Translations under genes and position numbers: made by a program
Notes under the pieces: model-generated
What the model was told of the DNA's origin: nothing
The model's input: the letters and a program-made list of their open reading frames with translations, nothing else
The model's database searches: none
Source: Streptomyces lydicus
GTDB lineage: Bacteria; Actinomycetota; Actinomycetes; Streptomycetales; Streptomycetaceae
DNA: 64,000 nucleotides
Direction: 5' to 3'
Assembly: GCF_001729485.1 (NCBI RefSeq)
Contig: NZ_CP017157.1
Coordinates: 6,448,001 to 6,512,000 of the forward strand
Part shown: positions 48,541-58,252 of the stretch, piece by piece
Layout: every line of letters starts with the position of its first letter
Numbering within the stretch: the first letter of the stretch is position 1

Positions 48541-48613
48541 TACCCCCGACCGGATTCGAACCGGCGCTACTGCCTTGAGAGGGCAGCGTGCTAGGCCGCT
48601 ACACAACGGGGGC
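48541..48613 (-). tRNA. tRNA-Glu (CTC), third copy
   Basis: A 73-base cloverleaf with anticodon CTC. It differs from the other two copies by a compensatory change in the anticodon stem (a C-G pair replaced by T-A). Confidence 0.96.
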
Positions 48614-48634
48614 TTTGCAGATGAGCTCTGCGAG

Positions 48635-48706
48635 CTGGCCTACCAGGACTCGAACCTAGACTAACTGAACCAGAATCAGTCGTGCTGCCAATTACACCAT
48701 AGGCCA
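48635..48706 (-). tRNA. tRNA-Gln (CTG), second copy
   Basis: A 72-base cloverleaf with acceptor stem TGGCCTA/TAGGCCA and anticodon CTG. The anticodon stem ACTGA/TCAGT is fully paired, unlike the copy at 48318. Confidence 0.95.
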
Positions 48707-48793
48707 TCAAAGCGCAACCCCCTGGAGGGGGCTGATTTGATCTGCGCCTCCCGGCCGGGCCTCTCGGCCCTCTCGGGCGGCGCAGGAAGAACA

Positions 48794-49531
48794 TTACCTG
48801 ATCGTGGACGGGGCTCCAAAACCGATAACTCCGCGCAACAGCTCGGGGAGCTCCGCCAGGCTCGCGATCCGCCGCACCCCCGGCGGCAGCTCCGCGCCCG
48901 CCTCGCCCCCCTCGCCCGTGCGGTCCAGCCAGACGGCGGCCAGCCCGGCGTCCCGGGCGCCCAGCGCATCGATGTCCAGCCGGTCCCCTACGTAGACGAC
49001 CTCCTCGGCGGCGAGCCCCAGGGCCGCGCAGGCGCTCGCGAACGCCTCGGCGGCGGGCTTGGCGTGCCCCAGCTCGTCCGCGCACAGCACGGCCTCGAAG
49101 CGGGCCCTGATCCCCAGCGCGACCAGCTTGCGCTCCTGGTTGGCGGTGGAGGAGTTGGACAGCACCGCCTGCCGGAGCAGCGGGGCCAGCGCCTCCAGGG
49201 CGGGCAGGGAGTCCGGGAAGAGCACCCAGGACGCCTCGTAGTGCGCGATGTACCGACCGAACCAGGCGTCCGCCTCCTCGTCGCTCAGCGTCCTGCCCAG
49301 GAAGGTCCGGGCGCGGGCCCTGCGGTGGTCGAGGAACCCCACCTCGCCGGCGAGGAACCGGGCGAATTCGGTCTCCATGGCGTGGCGCCAGCGGGCCAGC
49401 GCCGCCTCCTCCCCGCCGTACGCGGCCAGCAGCCCCTCCTCCCGGAGGTGGCGCAGCGCACCGGCCCGGTCCGACCCGGTGTAGTCGAAGAGGGTGTCGT
49501 CGATGTCCCACAGGACGGCGCGAAGGGCCAT
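48794..49531 (-). CDS. HAD-family hydrolase
   Basis: A 245-residue haloacid dehalogenase-like hydrolase. Motif I is LWDIDDTLFDYT with the nucleophile Asp, motif II is VLSNSS, motif III includes a lysine in LGHAKPAAEAF, and motif IV is VYVGDRLDIDALGARDAG. The substrate is unknown, probably a small phosphate ester. It is downstream of gltX and upstream of the tRNA genes on the same strand. Confidence 0.88.
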   Translation of the reverse strand: MALRAVLWDIDDTLFDYTGSDRAGALRHLREEGLLAAYGGEEAALARWRHAMETEFARFLAGEVGFLDHRRARARTFLGRTLSDEEADAWFGRYIAHYEASWVLFPDSLPALEALAPLLRQAVLSNSSTANQERKLVALGIRARFEAVLCADELGHAKPAAEAFASACAALGLAAEEVVYVGDRLDIDALGARDAGLAAVWLDRTGEGGEAGAELPPGVRRIASLAELPELLRGVIGFGAPSTIR

Positions 49532-49577
49532 AGGAGCAATCTAGCGGCCCGCCCGGAGGTGCCGCCGGGGAATGCCG

Positions 49578-49609
49578 CGGGCCCGGACACCGTGCGGTGT
49601 CCGGGCCCG
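49578..49609 (-). terminator. Hairpin between gltX and the HAD gene
   Basis: A perfect 14-bp stem (49578-49591 and 49596-49609) with a GTGC tetraloop lies 19 bases after the gltX stop. Probable terminator. Confidence 0.85.
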
Positions 49610-49627
49610 GAGGCGTGCGTACGGAAC

Positions 49628-51109
49628 TCAGCCGGCCAGCTTGGCCAGGGCGGCGTCGATGCGCTGGAGGGTGCGCTCCTTGCCCAGGACCTCCAGGGAC
49701 TCGAACAGGGGCAGGCCGACGGTGCGGCCGGTGACGGCCACCCGGACGGGGGCCTGCGCCTTGCCGAGCTTGAGGCCGTGCTCCTCGCCGGCGGCCAGGA
49801 CGGCCTCCTTGAGGGGCTCGGGGCCGGCATTCCAGTCGGCGGCGTCGAGCTTGGCCCGGGCGGTGGTCAGCAGGGCGACCGGGTCGCCCTTCATCGCCTT
49901 GGTCCAGGACGCCTCGTCCTCCACCGGCTCCTTGAGGAACAGGAAGTCGACGTTGGCGGTGATGTCGGACAGGACGGTGACGCGGGTCTGGGCGTGCGGG
50001 GCGATGGCGCGCCAGGCGGCCTCGTCGAAGTCCTCGGGCGCCCAGTTGGCGAACGGGGCCTTCAGCCAGGGCTCGCACCGCTTGATGAAGTCCTCGCCGT
50101 CCAGCCGCCGGATGTGGTCGGCGTTGATCGCCTCGGCCTTCTTCAGGTCGAAGCGGGCCGGGTTCGCGTTGACGTCCGCGATGTCGAACTTCTCGATCAG
50201 CTCGGGCACGGTGAAGAGGTCCTGGTCCGCCGAGAACGACCAGCCCAGGAGGGCGAGGTAGTTCAGCAGGCCCTCGGGGAGGAAGCCGCGCTCGCGGTAG
50301 AGGTTGAGGGACGCCTGCGGGTCGCGCTTGGAGAGCTTCTTGTTGCCCTCGCCCATGACGTACGGCAGGTGGCCGAAGGCGGGGATCTCCTCGGCGATGC
50401 CCAGCTCGATCAGCGCCCGGTAGAGAGCGATCTGGCGGGGGGTGGAGGAGAGCAGGTCCTCGCCGCGCAGGACGTGGGTGATCCCCATCAGGGCGTCGTC
50501 GACCGGGTTGACCAGGGTGTACAGCGGCGCGCCGTTGGCGCGGACGATGCCGTAGTCCGGGACGTTCTCCGGGGTGAAGGTCAGCTCGCCGCGCACCAGG
50601 TCGTTGAAGGTGATCGGCGCGTCGGGCATCCGGAAGCGGACGATGGAGCTGCGGCCCTCGGCCTCGTAGGCGGCCTTCTGCTCGGCGGTCAGCTCCCGGC
50701 AGGTGCCGTCGTAGCCGGAGGGCCGGCCGGCCTGGCGGGCGGCCTCGCGGCGCTCGTCGAGCTCCTCGGTGGTGCAGTAGCAGTGGTAGGCGTAGCCGCC
50801 CGCGAGGAGCTTGTCGGCGATGTCCTTGTAGAGGTCCATCCGCTGCGACTGGCGGTACGGCGCGTGCGGGCCGCCGACCTCGGGGCCCTCGTCCCAGTCG
50901 AATCCGAGCCAGTGGAACGAGTCCAGCAGCTGGTTGTAGGACTCCTCGGAGTCGCGGGCCGCGTCGGTGTCCTCGATGCGGAAGACCAGGGTGCCCTTGT
51001 TGTGGCGCGCGTAGGCCCAGTTGAACAGGGCCGTACGGATCAGGCCGACGTGGGGGTTACCGGTCGGGGAGGGACAGAAACGGACGCGGACGGGGGTCGC
51101 GTTAGCCAC
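49628..51109 (-). CDS. gltX: Glutamyl-tRNA synthetase
   Basis: A 493-residue class I synthetase. The HIGH-type motif is PHVGL in [17 protein letters not shown] (H20-L23), and the KMSKS-type motif is KLSKR at residues 258-262. Actinobacteria generally lack GlnRS and charge tRNA-Gln with Glu followed by GatCAB transamidation, so this enzyme probably charges both tRNA types encoded next to it. The GTG at 51109 overlaps the upstream FAH-family gene by eight bases. Confidence 0.96.
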   Translation of the reverse strand: MANATPVRVRFCPSPTGNPHVGLIRTALFNWAYARHNKGTLVFRIEDTDAARDSEESYNQLLDSFHWLGFDWDEGPEVGGPHAPYRQSQRMDLYKDIADKLLAGGYAYHCYCTTEELDERREAARQAGRPSGYDGTCRELTAEQKAAYEAEGRSSIVRFRMPDAPITFNDLVRGELTFTPENVPDYGIVRANGAPLYTLVNPVDDALMGITHVLRGEDLLSSTPRQIALYRALIELGIAEEIPAFGHLPYVMGEGNKKLSKRDPQASLNLYRERGFLPEGLLNYLALLGWSFSADQDLFTVPELIEKFDIADVNANPARFDLKKAEAINADHIRRLDGEDFIKRCEPWLKAPFANWAPEDFDEAAWRAIAPHAQTRVTVLSDITANVDFLFLKEPVEDEASWTKAMKGDPVALLTTARAKLDAADWNAGPEPLKEAVLAAGEEHGLKLGKAQAPVRVAVTGRTVGLPLFESLEVLGKERTLQRIDAALAKLAG

Positions 51110-51863
51110 GCTTGATCACCTTGTTGGTGAGAGTGCCGATGCCTTCGATGGTGACGGCGACCTCGTCGCCGACGTTGAGGGGGCCGACCCCGGCCGGGGT
51201 GCCCGTGAGGATGACGTCGCCGGGAAGCAGCGTCATCGCCTCGGTGATGTGGACGATCAGGTCCTCGATCGGGCGGACCATGTCGCTCGTGCGGCCGAGC
51301 TGGCGCTGCTCGCCGTTGACCGTGCACTGGATGGTGAGGTCGGCGGGGTCCAGCTCGGTCTCGACCCAGGGGCCGAGCGGGCAGGAGCTGTCGAAGCCCT
51401 TGGCCCGGGCCCACTGCTTCTCGCGCTGCTGGACGTCGCGCGCGGTGACGTCGTTGGCGCAGGTGTAGCCGAGGATGACGTCCTTGACGCGCTCGCGGGG
51501 CACCTCGCGGCACATCCGGCCGATCACGACGGCGAGCTCGGCCTCGTGGTGCACCTCCTGGGAGAAGGAGGGGTACGCGATGGGGTCGCCGGGGCCGATC
51601 ACCGAGGTGGACGGCTTGAAGAAGGTGACCGGTACGTCCGGGACGGCGTTGCCCAGCTCGGCGGCGTGTTCGGCGTAGTTGCGGCCCACGCCCACGACCT
51701 TGTTGGGCAGGACGGGCGGCAGCAGCCGGACCTTGTCGAGGGGGACCTTTTGTCCCGAGCGCTCGAATTCCGCGAAGGGATGCCCCTTGATGACGTCGAG
51801 TGCGTCGTCTTCGACGACGCCGAAGCCGACGTTGCCGTCGATGGAGAATCTGGCGATGCGCAC
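51102..51863 (-). CDS. Fumarylacetoacetate hydrolase-family protein
   Basis: A 253-residue enzyme from GTG 51863 ([14 protein letters not shown]); an ATG at 51890 would add nine residues. The family metal site is visible in [15 protein letters not shown], with its His and Glu residues, and the fold's core strands include [10 protein letters not shown] and [13 protein letters not shown]. Members act as 2-hydroxyhepta-diene-dioate isomerases, acylpyruvate hydrolases or oxaloacetate tautomerases; the substrate is open. It overlaps gltX by eight bases, suggesting co-transcription. Confidence 0.88.
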   Translation of the reverse strand: MRIARFSIDGNVGFGVVEDDALDVIKGHPFAEFERSGQKVPLDKVRLLPPVLPNKVVGVGRNYAEHAAELGNAVPDVPVTFFKPSTSVIGPGDPIAYPSFSQEVHHEAELAVVIGRMCREVPRERVKDVILGYTCANDVTARDVQQREKQWARAKGFDSSCPLGPWVETELDPADLTIQCTVNGEQRQLGRTSDMVRPIEDLIVHITEAMTLLPGDVILTGTPAGVGPLNVGDEVAVTIEGIGTLTNKVIKRG

Positions 51864-51947
51864 GGGTTGCCGCTGCCCCTCATTGATCATTGACCGGAGT
51901 TGACACTCCAGGCTATCGCGGGGGGCCCGGCCGCTCCGCTGCGCCGC

Positions 51948-52139
51948 TTACGCCGGTACGTCCTGCTCGGGGGCGACCATCAGGACGGTGCGGCGGGGGT
52001 TGGCGGTCTGCGTGGGCAGTTCGACGGTGTGCTTCGGGACCTCGGGGGCCGCGCCGGCGAGCTCGTCGGCGTCCTTGAGGTGGGCCAGGGTGGTGCGCCG
52101 CGGGTTGGCTATGTTGCGGAACATCATCGTCGTCTTCAC
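51948..52139 (-). CDS. Small conserved protein with a duplicated ANPRRTxL motif
   Basis: A 63-residue product from GTG 52139 (start KTTMMFRNI after the first residue). ANPRRTTLAHL appears near the N-terminus and ANPRRTVLMV near the C-terminus, separated by an acidic, helical linker. The codon pattern and the two matching motifs suggest a real gene rather than a shadow. No ribosome-binding site is strong. It is divergent from the first conservon. Function unknown. Confidence 0.55.
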   Translation of the reverse strand: MKTTMMFRNIANPRRTTLAHLKDADELAGAAPEVPKHTVELPTQTANPRRTVLMVAPEQDVPA

Positions 52140-52738
52140 TGCTGCATGCCTCGCGTGGTCGGGTCTCGGACGGCGGAAAAGCCGTTGCGGAAAGCTGCCT
52201 TGTCGTATCGGGCAACCATGTAAAGCGTCAGGCTATGCGCGCCATTCCCTCCGAAGTGGTGGGGAACTCGTCGATCTTCCTGTGAGTTTGCTCACCACCC
52301 GTGCGACAAATGCCGCATTTCCCATGATCAACAACCCTGGGCGAATCGGACAATGGCGGATTGAAGCGAACGTTCCGCTCCCGATCACCGCACCTGGGAC
52401 AGCCGGTCCGGACGGTCGGTTCGGGGGTAAAAGTCCGGTATTTGCTGCAGTACCTTGTACAAGTCGTAACGCGCTCCGTACATTGCGTCACCCAAGTCAC
52501 AGCGAGCGGCTCCGCTCTTGTTGGAGATCCTGCACTGTGCTGGAATTCCACGGACCGCCGCACGTTTCAGCCGGCGCGCAGGGCGCAAAGTCGCGCCGCG
52601 CGGTGGTGCCGCTCTCTCGGCCAGAGGGGGCAGCCCGCCGGTCACTTCACGACCGCCATGAGGGGACTTCGCGGTCTCCGACACGACTCGACACCGTCCC
52701 GCCGAGGTGGGACGCCTGGTCCAGAGGTTGCGACGCTA
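52140..52738. other. Upstream region of the first conservon
   Basis: About 600 bases ahead of cvnA. In-frame codons upstream of 52739 run to 52361 but show no conserved composition. It should contain the conservon promoter; a relatively AT-rich patch lies near 52420-52500. Confidence 0.5.
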
Positions 52739-55700
52739 GTGCAGGGACGTTTCAAGAGGGATGGCAGCGCTGCGGCGGACCCGGAGCTGCGCGGCGGAAC
52801 CGACCGCGCCTCCTCGCCCCAGCGCGACCGCAGCAACGGCTCCGCCGGTGGCACCTTGCCCACCGACGTGAGCGGCCAGGCGCCGGGCGGTGAGGGCACC
52901 GAGAGCCAGCCCAAGGCGGCGAAGGGCCCCAGCGGGCCCGGCTCGCGAATAGCGCTGCGCAACTGGCGCATCAGCACCCGCCTGGTCTCCCTGCTCGCGC
53001 TCCCGGTGGTCGCCGCGACCACGCTGGGCGGCATGCGCATCGCCACGCAGCTGGAGAACATCGACCAGCTGGACAAGATGCAGCTGCTCACCGAGATGAC
53101 CCGCCAGGCGACCGAGCTCGCCGACGCGTTGCAGGTCGAGCGGGACAAGTCGGCCGGTCCGCTGGCCGGCAGCGGCAACGTCAAGGACGACGCGAACGTG
53201 GTCGCGCCCCGCGAGGCGACCGACCACGCCAAGCTGAAGTTCAACCAGGCCACCGACGACATCCGGGGCCAGGACGCCACGATGGCCGGTGTCCGGGCGA
53301 CCGTCCTGGAGATCACCCGGCAGCTGAACACCCTCAACGAGATCCGCGCCAACGCGTACAAGGACGACAACAACGCCGCGCGGACCGTCACCAGCTACAA
53401 CCAGCTGATCAACTCGCTGCTGTCGCTCTCCCAGGACATGGCGCAGGCGACCAGCAACCCGGAGATGATCCGCTCGACCCGTGCGCTGGCGGCGTTCTCG
53501 TCGGCCAAGGAGTACGCGTCGATCCAGCGGGCCCTGGTCAGTGCCGGCCTCGCCCATTCCGGCGGCCCCCAGCTCTCCTCCAACGACCGGCTGGCCGGCC
53601 GTAACGCCGAGGACAGCGAGAAGGCGGCCCGCGACCGCTTCCAGCAGATCTACGCCAACAACGCCGGCGCGCTCACCCGCGGCCTGGACGGCAACAACGA
53701 CGAGATCAAGGCCGCGGTCGCCTTCGCGCACCGCGCCTTCGCCAGCGGCTCCGGCATCCGCAGCCAGGACTACCGGTACCTCGACTGGTACGACTCCGAC
53801 ACCGTCAAGATCGACGAGATGTCGCGGATCGAGACCAGCCTGCTCTCCGAGATGGAGCAGAAGTCCCGCGAGCTGCGCAACGAGGCCACGCAGGACGCCA
53901 TCCTCAACGGTGCGGTGATCCTCCTCGTCCTCGGCGTCTCGCTGGTCGGCGCCTTCGTCGTGGCGCGGTCCATGGTCCGCTCGCTGCGCCGGCTCCAGGA
54001 CACCGCCCAGAAGGTCGCCCAGGACCGGCTGCCCGAGCTGGTCAAGCAGCTGTCCGAGTCCGACCCGCAGGACGTGGACACCTCCGTCGAGTCGGTCGGT
54101 GTGCACAGCCGGGACGAGATCGGCCGGGTGGCCGCGGCCTTCGACGACGTGCACCGCGAGGCGGTCCGCCTCGCCTCCGAGCAGGCGCTGCTCCGGGGCA
54201 ACGACAACGCGATGTTCACCAACCTCTCGCGCCGCAGCCAGGGCCTGATCCAGCGCCAGCTGTCGCTGATCTCCGAGCTGGAGTCCCGCGAGGCCGACCC
54301 GGACCAGCTGTCCTCGCTGTTCAAGCTCGACCACCTCGCCACCCGCATGCGCCGTAACGGCGAGAACCTCCTGGTCCTCGCCGGTGAGGAGCCGGGGCGC
54401 CGGTGGACGCGGCCGGTGCCGCTGGTCGACGTCCTCCGTGCCGCCGCCTCCGAGGTGGAGCAGTACGAGCGCATCGAGCTCAACGCCGTACCGCAGACCG
54501 AGGTCGCCGGCCGGGTCGTCAACGACCTCGTGCACCTGCTCGCCGAGCTGCTGGAGAACGCCACCTCGTTCTCCTCGCCGCAGACCAAGGTCAAGGTCAC
54601 CGGCCACGCCCTGCCCGACGGCCGGGTGCTGGTCGAGATCCACGACACCGGCATCGGCCTGTCGCCCGAGGACCTGTCGGCGATCAACGAGCGGCTGGCC
54701 AGCCCGCCGACCGTGGACGTCTCGGTGTCCCGCCGGATGGGTCTGTTCGTGGTCGGCCGCCTTTCGCTGCGGCACGGCATCCGCATCCAGCTGCGGCCCT
54801 CCGACTCCGGCGGCACCACCGCGCTGGTCATGCTGCCGGTCGACGTCGCCCAGGGCGGCAAGAAGCCGGCGCCGAGCAACGCCAAGGGCGGCGCCGGCGA
54901 GTCCGGCGGCACGCCCTCCAGCCGGCTCGCGGGGCTCCAGCCGCGCGGCCAGGTCGGCTCCGGACCGGCGGCCGGGCGCCCCGCGCTGCCCGGTCGCGGC
55001 GGCCCGGGCGGCGGCGCCCCCAACACGTTCAACTCCCCCGCGCCGGGCGGGCGTCCGACGCCGCCCGCCGCCGGCTCCCAGGGTGCGCCCGCCGCGGGCC
55101 GTCCCGGTGGCCAGCGCCCGTCGCTGCCCACCCGTGGTGCGGACGCCGGCTCGACGCCCACCGTGGCGCCGCCGACCGGTGCGCCGCGCCGTGAGGAGCG
55201 TCCGCAGCTGCCGCCGCGCAACGCCGCGGCCGAACTGCCCGGCGGTCCGCAGCACGCTCCCCGGGGCGGCCAGGACAGCGGGTCCGGCCAGCAGCCCGGC
55301 GGTACGAGCTGGGGCGCCCGCCGTGAGCGCGGCGGTGCCGACGACTGGCCGCTGGCGCCCCGCGAGGCACAGGACCAGCCGCGCGGCCACGAGGAGGCCC
55401 GAGAGCACCGGCAGCTTCGAGCGGCCCGCTCCGGGCGGTGGCCCCGGCGACACCGCGGCGTTCGCCCGTCCCGACTTCAACGGCCCGCCGCCCGCCGCGG
55501 ACGGCTCGCAGGGCGGCCGTCCGGCCGGCCGGGGTGCCGCCGACGGCGCCGAGGACACCGGCCGGTTCGCCCGGCCCGGCAGCGGTCCGGACCAGTACGA
55601 CACCGGCCGGTACGAGACGGAGCGGTTCCAGCCGCCCGCGGCCGAGGACGACCCGTACCAGACCGGGCAGCTCGACACCCGGCAGTTCCAGCGGCCGGCC

Positions 55701-56339
55701 GGCGAGCGCGCCGGGTACCCCGACGAGGTGCAGGCCACCGGGCAGTTCCCGGTGCCGCAGCAGCAGGACCGCGGCCCGTCCGAGGACGTGCTCGGCGGCG
55801 CGGACGCCGGTCCCGGGGACGGCCGTACGCCGATCTTCGACACGATCGAGTCCGACTGGTTCAACCACCCGGCGGCGGGCGCTGCCGGGGTGCCCCCGCA
55901 GGGCACCGACGCGGGAGAACCGGCGGGCCGCGCCGAGTCGTCGCAGCTGCCCCGCCGGGGCACCGGGCAGGAGTCCGGCGGGCGCGCCGAGGCACCCGTC
56001 AACGGCGCGCGCAACGGAGCGCAGCCCGACGCCGCCGCGCAGTGGCGGAGCTCGCCGAACGACGAGACCTGGCGGCAGGCGGAGCAGATCCGCCAGCCGG
56101 CCTCCGGCGGTGTCACCACCTCCGGTCTGCCCCGCCGGGTCCCCCGTGCGAACCTCGTCGCGGGCACCGCGCAGCAACAGCAGCCCCAACAGAGCGGTCC
56201 CCAGGTCTCGCGCGCGCCCGGTGACGTGCGCGGGCGGCTGACCAATCTCCGTCGGGGTATCCAGCAGGGCCGGCAGGCCGGGACGTCGAGCACCGGCAAC
56301 CACGGCATTGTCGATCCCACACACCAGCAGGAGCGTTAG
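52739..56339 (+). CDS. cvnA: CvnA-type sensor histidine kinase-like protein, first conservon (apparent frameshift)
   Basis: The gene starts at GTG 52739 (VQGRFKRDGSAA). A first transmembrane segment (LVSLLALPVVAATTLGGMRIA) and a second (AVILLVLGVSLVGAFVVARS) bracket an extracellular nitrate/nitrite-sensing-like domain. HAMP and an ATPase domain follow: LLENATSFSSPQTKV (N box), HDTGIGL (G1) and RRMGLFVVG (G2). At about 55391-55400 (GAGGAGGCCC) the frame must shift by one base to continue into a Pro-rich tail that ends at 56339 and matches the tail of the second copy. This looks like a single-base insertion, real or from sequencing. Confidence 0.88.
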
Positions 56340-56762
56340 TTGAGTCCGATGAGCCAGGCGGCGCAGAATCTGAACTGGTTGATCACCAACTTCGTGGACA
56401 ACACCCCCGGGGTGTCACACACGGTGGTGGTCTCCGCGGACGGGCTGCTCCTCGCGATGTCCGAGGGCTTCCCGCGCGACCGTGCCGATCAGTTGGCGGC
56501 GGTGGCCTCCGGGCTGACCTCGCTGACCTCCGGCGCCTCCCGCATCTTCGAGGGCGGGACGGTCAACCAGACGGTCGTGGAGATGGAGCGCGGCTTCCTC
56601 TTCATCATGTCCGTCTCCGACGGATCGTCGCTGGCCGTGCTGGCGCACCCCGAGTGCGACATCGGCCTCGTCGGTTACGAGATGGCCCTGCTGGTCGACC
56701 GCGCGGGGACGGTGCTGACGCCGGACCTGCGCGCCGAACTCCAGGGCAGCCTGCTGCACTGA
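56340..56762 (+). CDS. cvnB: CvnB-type roadblock/LC7 protein, first conservon
   Basis: A 140-residue roadblock/LC7-domain protein (AQNLNWLITNFVDNTPGVSHTVVVSADGLLLAMSEGF). Such domains act as regulators or exchange factors of small GTPases. It starts at TTG 56340, immediately after the cvnA stop, or at ATG 56349. Only three residues differ from the second-copy protein. Confidence 0.93.
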   Translation: MSPMSQAAQNLNWLITNFVDNTPGVSHTVVVSADGLLLAMSEGFPRDRADQLAAVASGLTSLTSGASRIFEGGTVNQTVVEMERGFLFIMSVSDGSSLAVLAHPECDIGLVGYEMALLVDRAGTVLTPDLRAELQGSLLH

Positions 56763-56868
56763 GGCGTCCGCAGCGCCTTTCCGTGCAGCACCCCACCACC
56801 CATTCGACCGCCGCCACCCCCCACCGGCCCAGACCGACGACAGATCTTCTGTTCCGTCCGGAGGACCC

Positions 56869-57279
56869 ATGACCCCGCCACCTGCCACTTCCGGCCCGTA
56901 CGGCGCGTACAGCCAAGCGCCGTACGGGGGCGAAGGTGACCAGCCGCTGGTGCGCCCGTACGCGATGACCGGAGGCCGGACCCGGCCGCGCTACCAGCTC
57001 GCCATCGAGGCGCTGGTCAGCACGACCGCCGACCCCTCGCAGCTGCCCGGGCTGCTGCCCGAACACCAGCGGATCTGCCACCTGTGCCGCGAGGTGAAGT
57101 CGGTCGCCGAGGTCTCCGCGCTGCTGCACATCCCGCTGGGTGTGGCGCGGATCCTGGTCGCGGACCTGGCGGAGGCCGGCATGGTGGCGATCCACCAGCC
57201 CGGCGGCAGTGGCGAGGCCGGCGGCACGCCGGACGTGACCTTGCTGGAGAGGGTGCTCAGTGGACTTCGCAAGCTCTGA
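56869..57279 (+). CDS. cvnC: CvnC-type DUF742 protein, first conservon
   Basis: A 136-residue DUF742 protein. The conserved part starts at LVRPYAMTGGRTRPRYQLAIEAL and includes CHLCREVKSVAEVSALL and GVARILVADLAEAGMVAIHQP, a winged-helix-like region. It starts at ATG 56869 with a GGAGGA upstream. It overlaps cvnD by 20 bases. Its biochemical role is not established. Confidence 0.92.
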   Translation: MTPPPATSGPYGAYSQAPYGGEGDQPLVRPYAMTGGRTRPRYQLAIEALVSTTADPSQLPGLLPEHQRICHLCREVKSVAEVSALLHIPLGVARILVADLAEAGMVAIHQPGGSGEAGGTPDVTLLERVLSGLRKL

Positions 57280-57853
57280 CAGCGGCACCGACGGGGGTAC
57301 GGCCCGCTCCACCACGTCCGCGAAGATCGTGGTGGCGGGCGGTTTCGGCGTGGGCAAGACCACGTTCGTCGGGGCCGTCTCGGAGATCAATCCGCTGCGT
57401 ACGGAGGCCGTGATGACCTCCGCCTCGGCGGGGATCGACGACCTCAGCCACGTCCAGGACAAGACCACGACGACCGTGGCGATGGACTTCGGACGCATCA
57501 CGCTGGACCAGGACCTGATCCTGTACCTGTTCGGTACGCCGGGTCAGGACCGCTTCTGGTTCATGTGGGACGACTTGGTCCGCGGTGCGATCGGCGCGGT
57601 CGTGCTGGTGGACACCCGGCGGCTGGCCGACTGCTTCCCGGCGGTCGACTACTTCGAGAACAGCGGGCTGCCGTTCGTCATCGCCCTCAACGGCTTCGAG
57701 GGGCACCAGCCCTACACGCCCGACGAGGTGCGTGAGGCGCTGCAGATCGGCCCGGGCACCCCGATCATCACCACCGACGCACGGCACCGCAGCGAGGCCA
57801 AGAGCGCGCTCATCACGCTCGTCGAGCACGCGCTGATGGCCCGCCTGCAGTAG
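57260..57853 (+). CDS. cvnD: CvnD-type small GTPase-like protein, first conservon
   Basis: A 197-residue Ras-like nucleotide-binding protein. The P-loop is GGFGVGKTT, and the DxxG-equivalent region is LFGTPGQDRFWFMWDD, with Gln in the usual GTPase position. VALNG-type NKxD equivalents are degenerate (FVIALNGFEGHQ). The GTG at 57260 is inside cvnC. With cvnB and cvnC it is thought to transmit signals from cvnA. Confidence 0.92.
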   Translation: MDFASSDSGTDGGTARSTTSAKIVVAGGFGVGKTTFVGAVSEINPLRTEAVMTSASAGIDDLSHVQDKTTTTVAMDFGRITLDQDLILYLFGTPGQDRFWFMWDDLVRGAIGAVVLVDTRRLADCFPAVDYFENSGLPFVIALNGFEGHQPYTPDEVREALQIGPGTPIITTDARHRSEAKSALITLVEHALMARLQ

Positions 57854-58252
57854 GAGTACCGACGGCCCGTCGCCTCATCCGGGATGGGCCGTACGGAAGT
57901 TGCCTTCCGTTGGGCGTGTCGCCTGCCCGGGGCCGGTTCCCCTCATCCTTGAGTGGATCTGTGTCCTTCGACACGCCCACAAATCTGCTTCATAACGTTT
58001 CGACAGTGAATCAGCGCGGTTTCGACACCCCGCGCGCATGCCCGGCTTCGCTGTGCGCACACAGCGCCTGTCTTTTGGCGCCTCTCGCCCCTAACGCCCC
58101 TTTTATCTCAGGCACTTCCGTGCCCTCTCCGGCTTTGCCCAGTGTTTGGAACGCACCGCCCTGACGTGCTGAAATTCGCTGAACTCCGGAGTAGGAACGC
58201 CCAGAAGAAACGGCACAGCAGGTAGTGCCGGCGCCGAGAGGTTGTTGGTCGA
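57854..58252. other. Region between the two conservons
   Basis: About 400 bases with lower G+C than the flanks. It has no coding frame of note and should contain the second conservon promoter. Confidence 0.5.

Noticed and set aside
48204..48706. Repeated blocks of about 73 bases as a repeat array or insertion
   Set aside because: Each unit is a complete tRNA cloverleaf; no attachment site or integrase is nearby.
55385..55405. Programmed ribosomal frameshifting in cvnA
   Set aside because: No slippery heptamer followed by a strong structure is apparent; a simple one-base insertion explains it.
55400..56224. Continuation of the first cvnA in its original frame to 56224
   Set aside because: The sequence there is Arg/Pro-rich and unlike any homologue, whereas the +1 frame matches the conserved tail of the second copy and ends next to cvnB.
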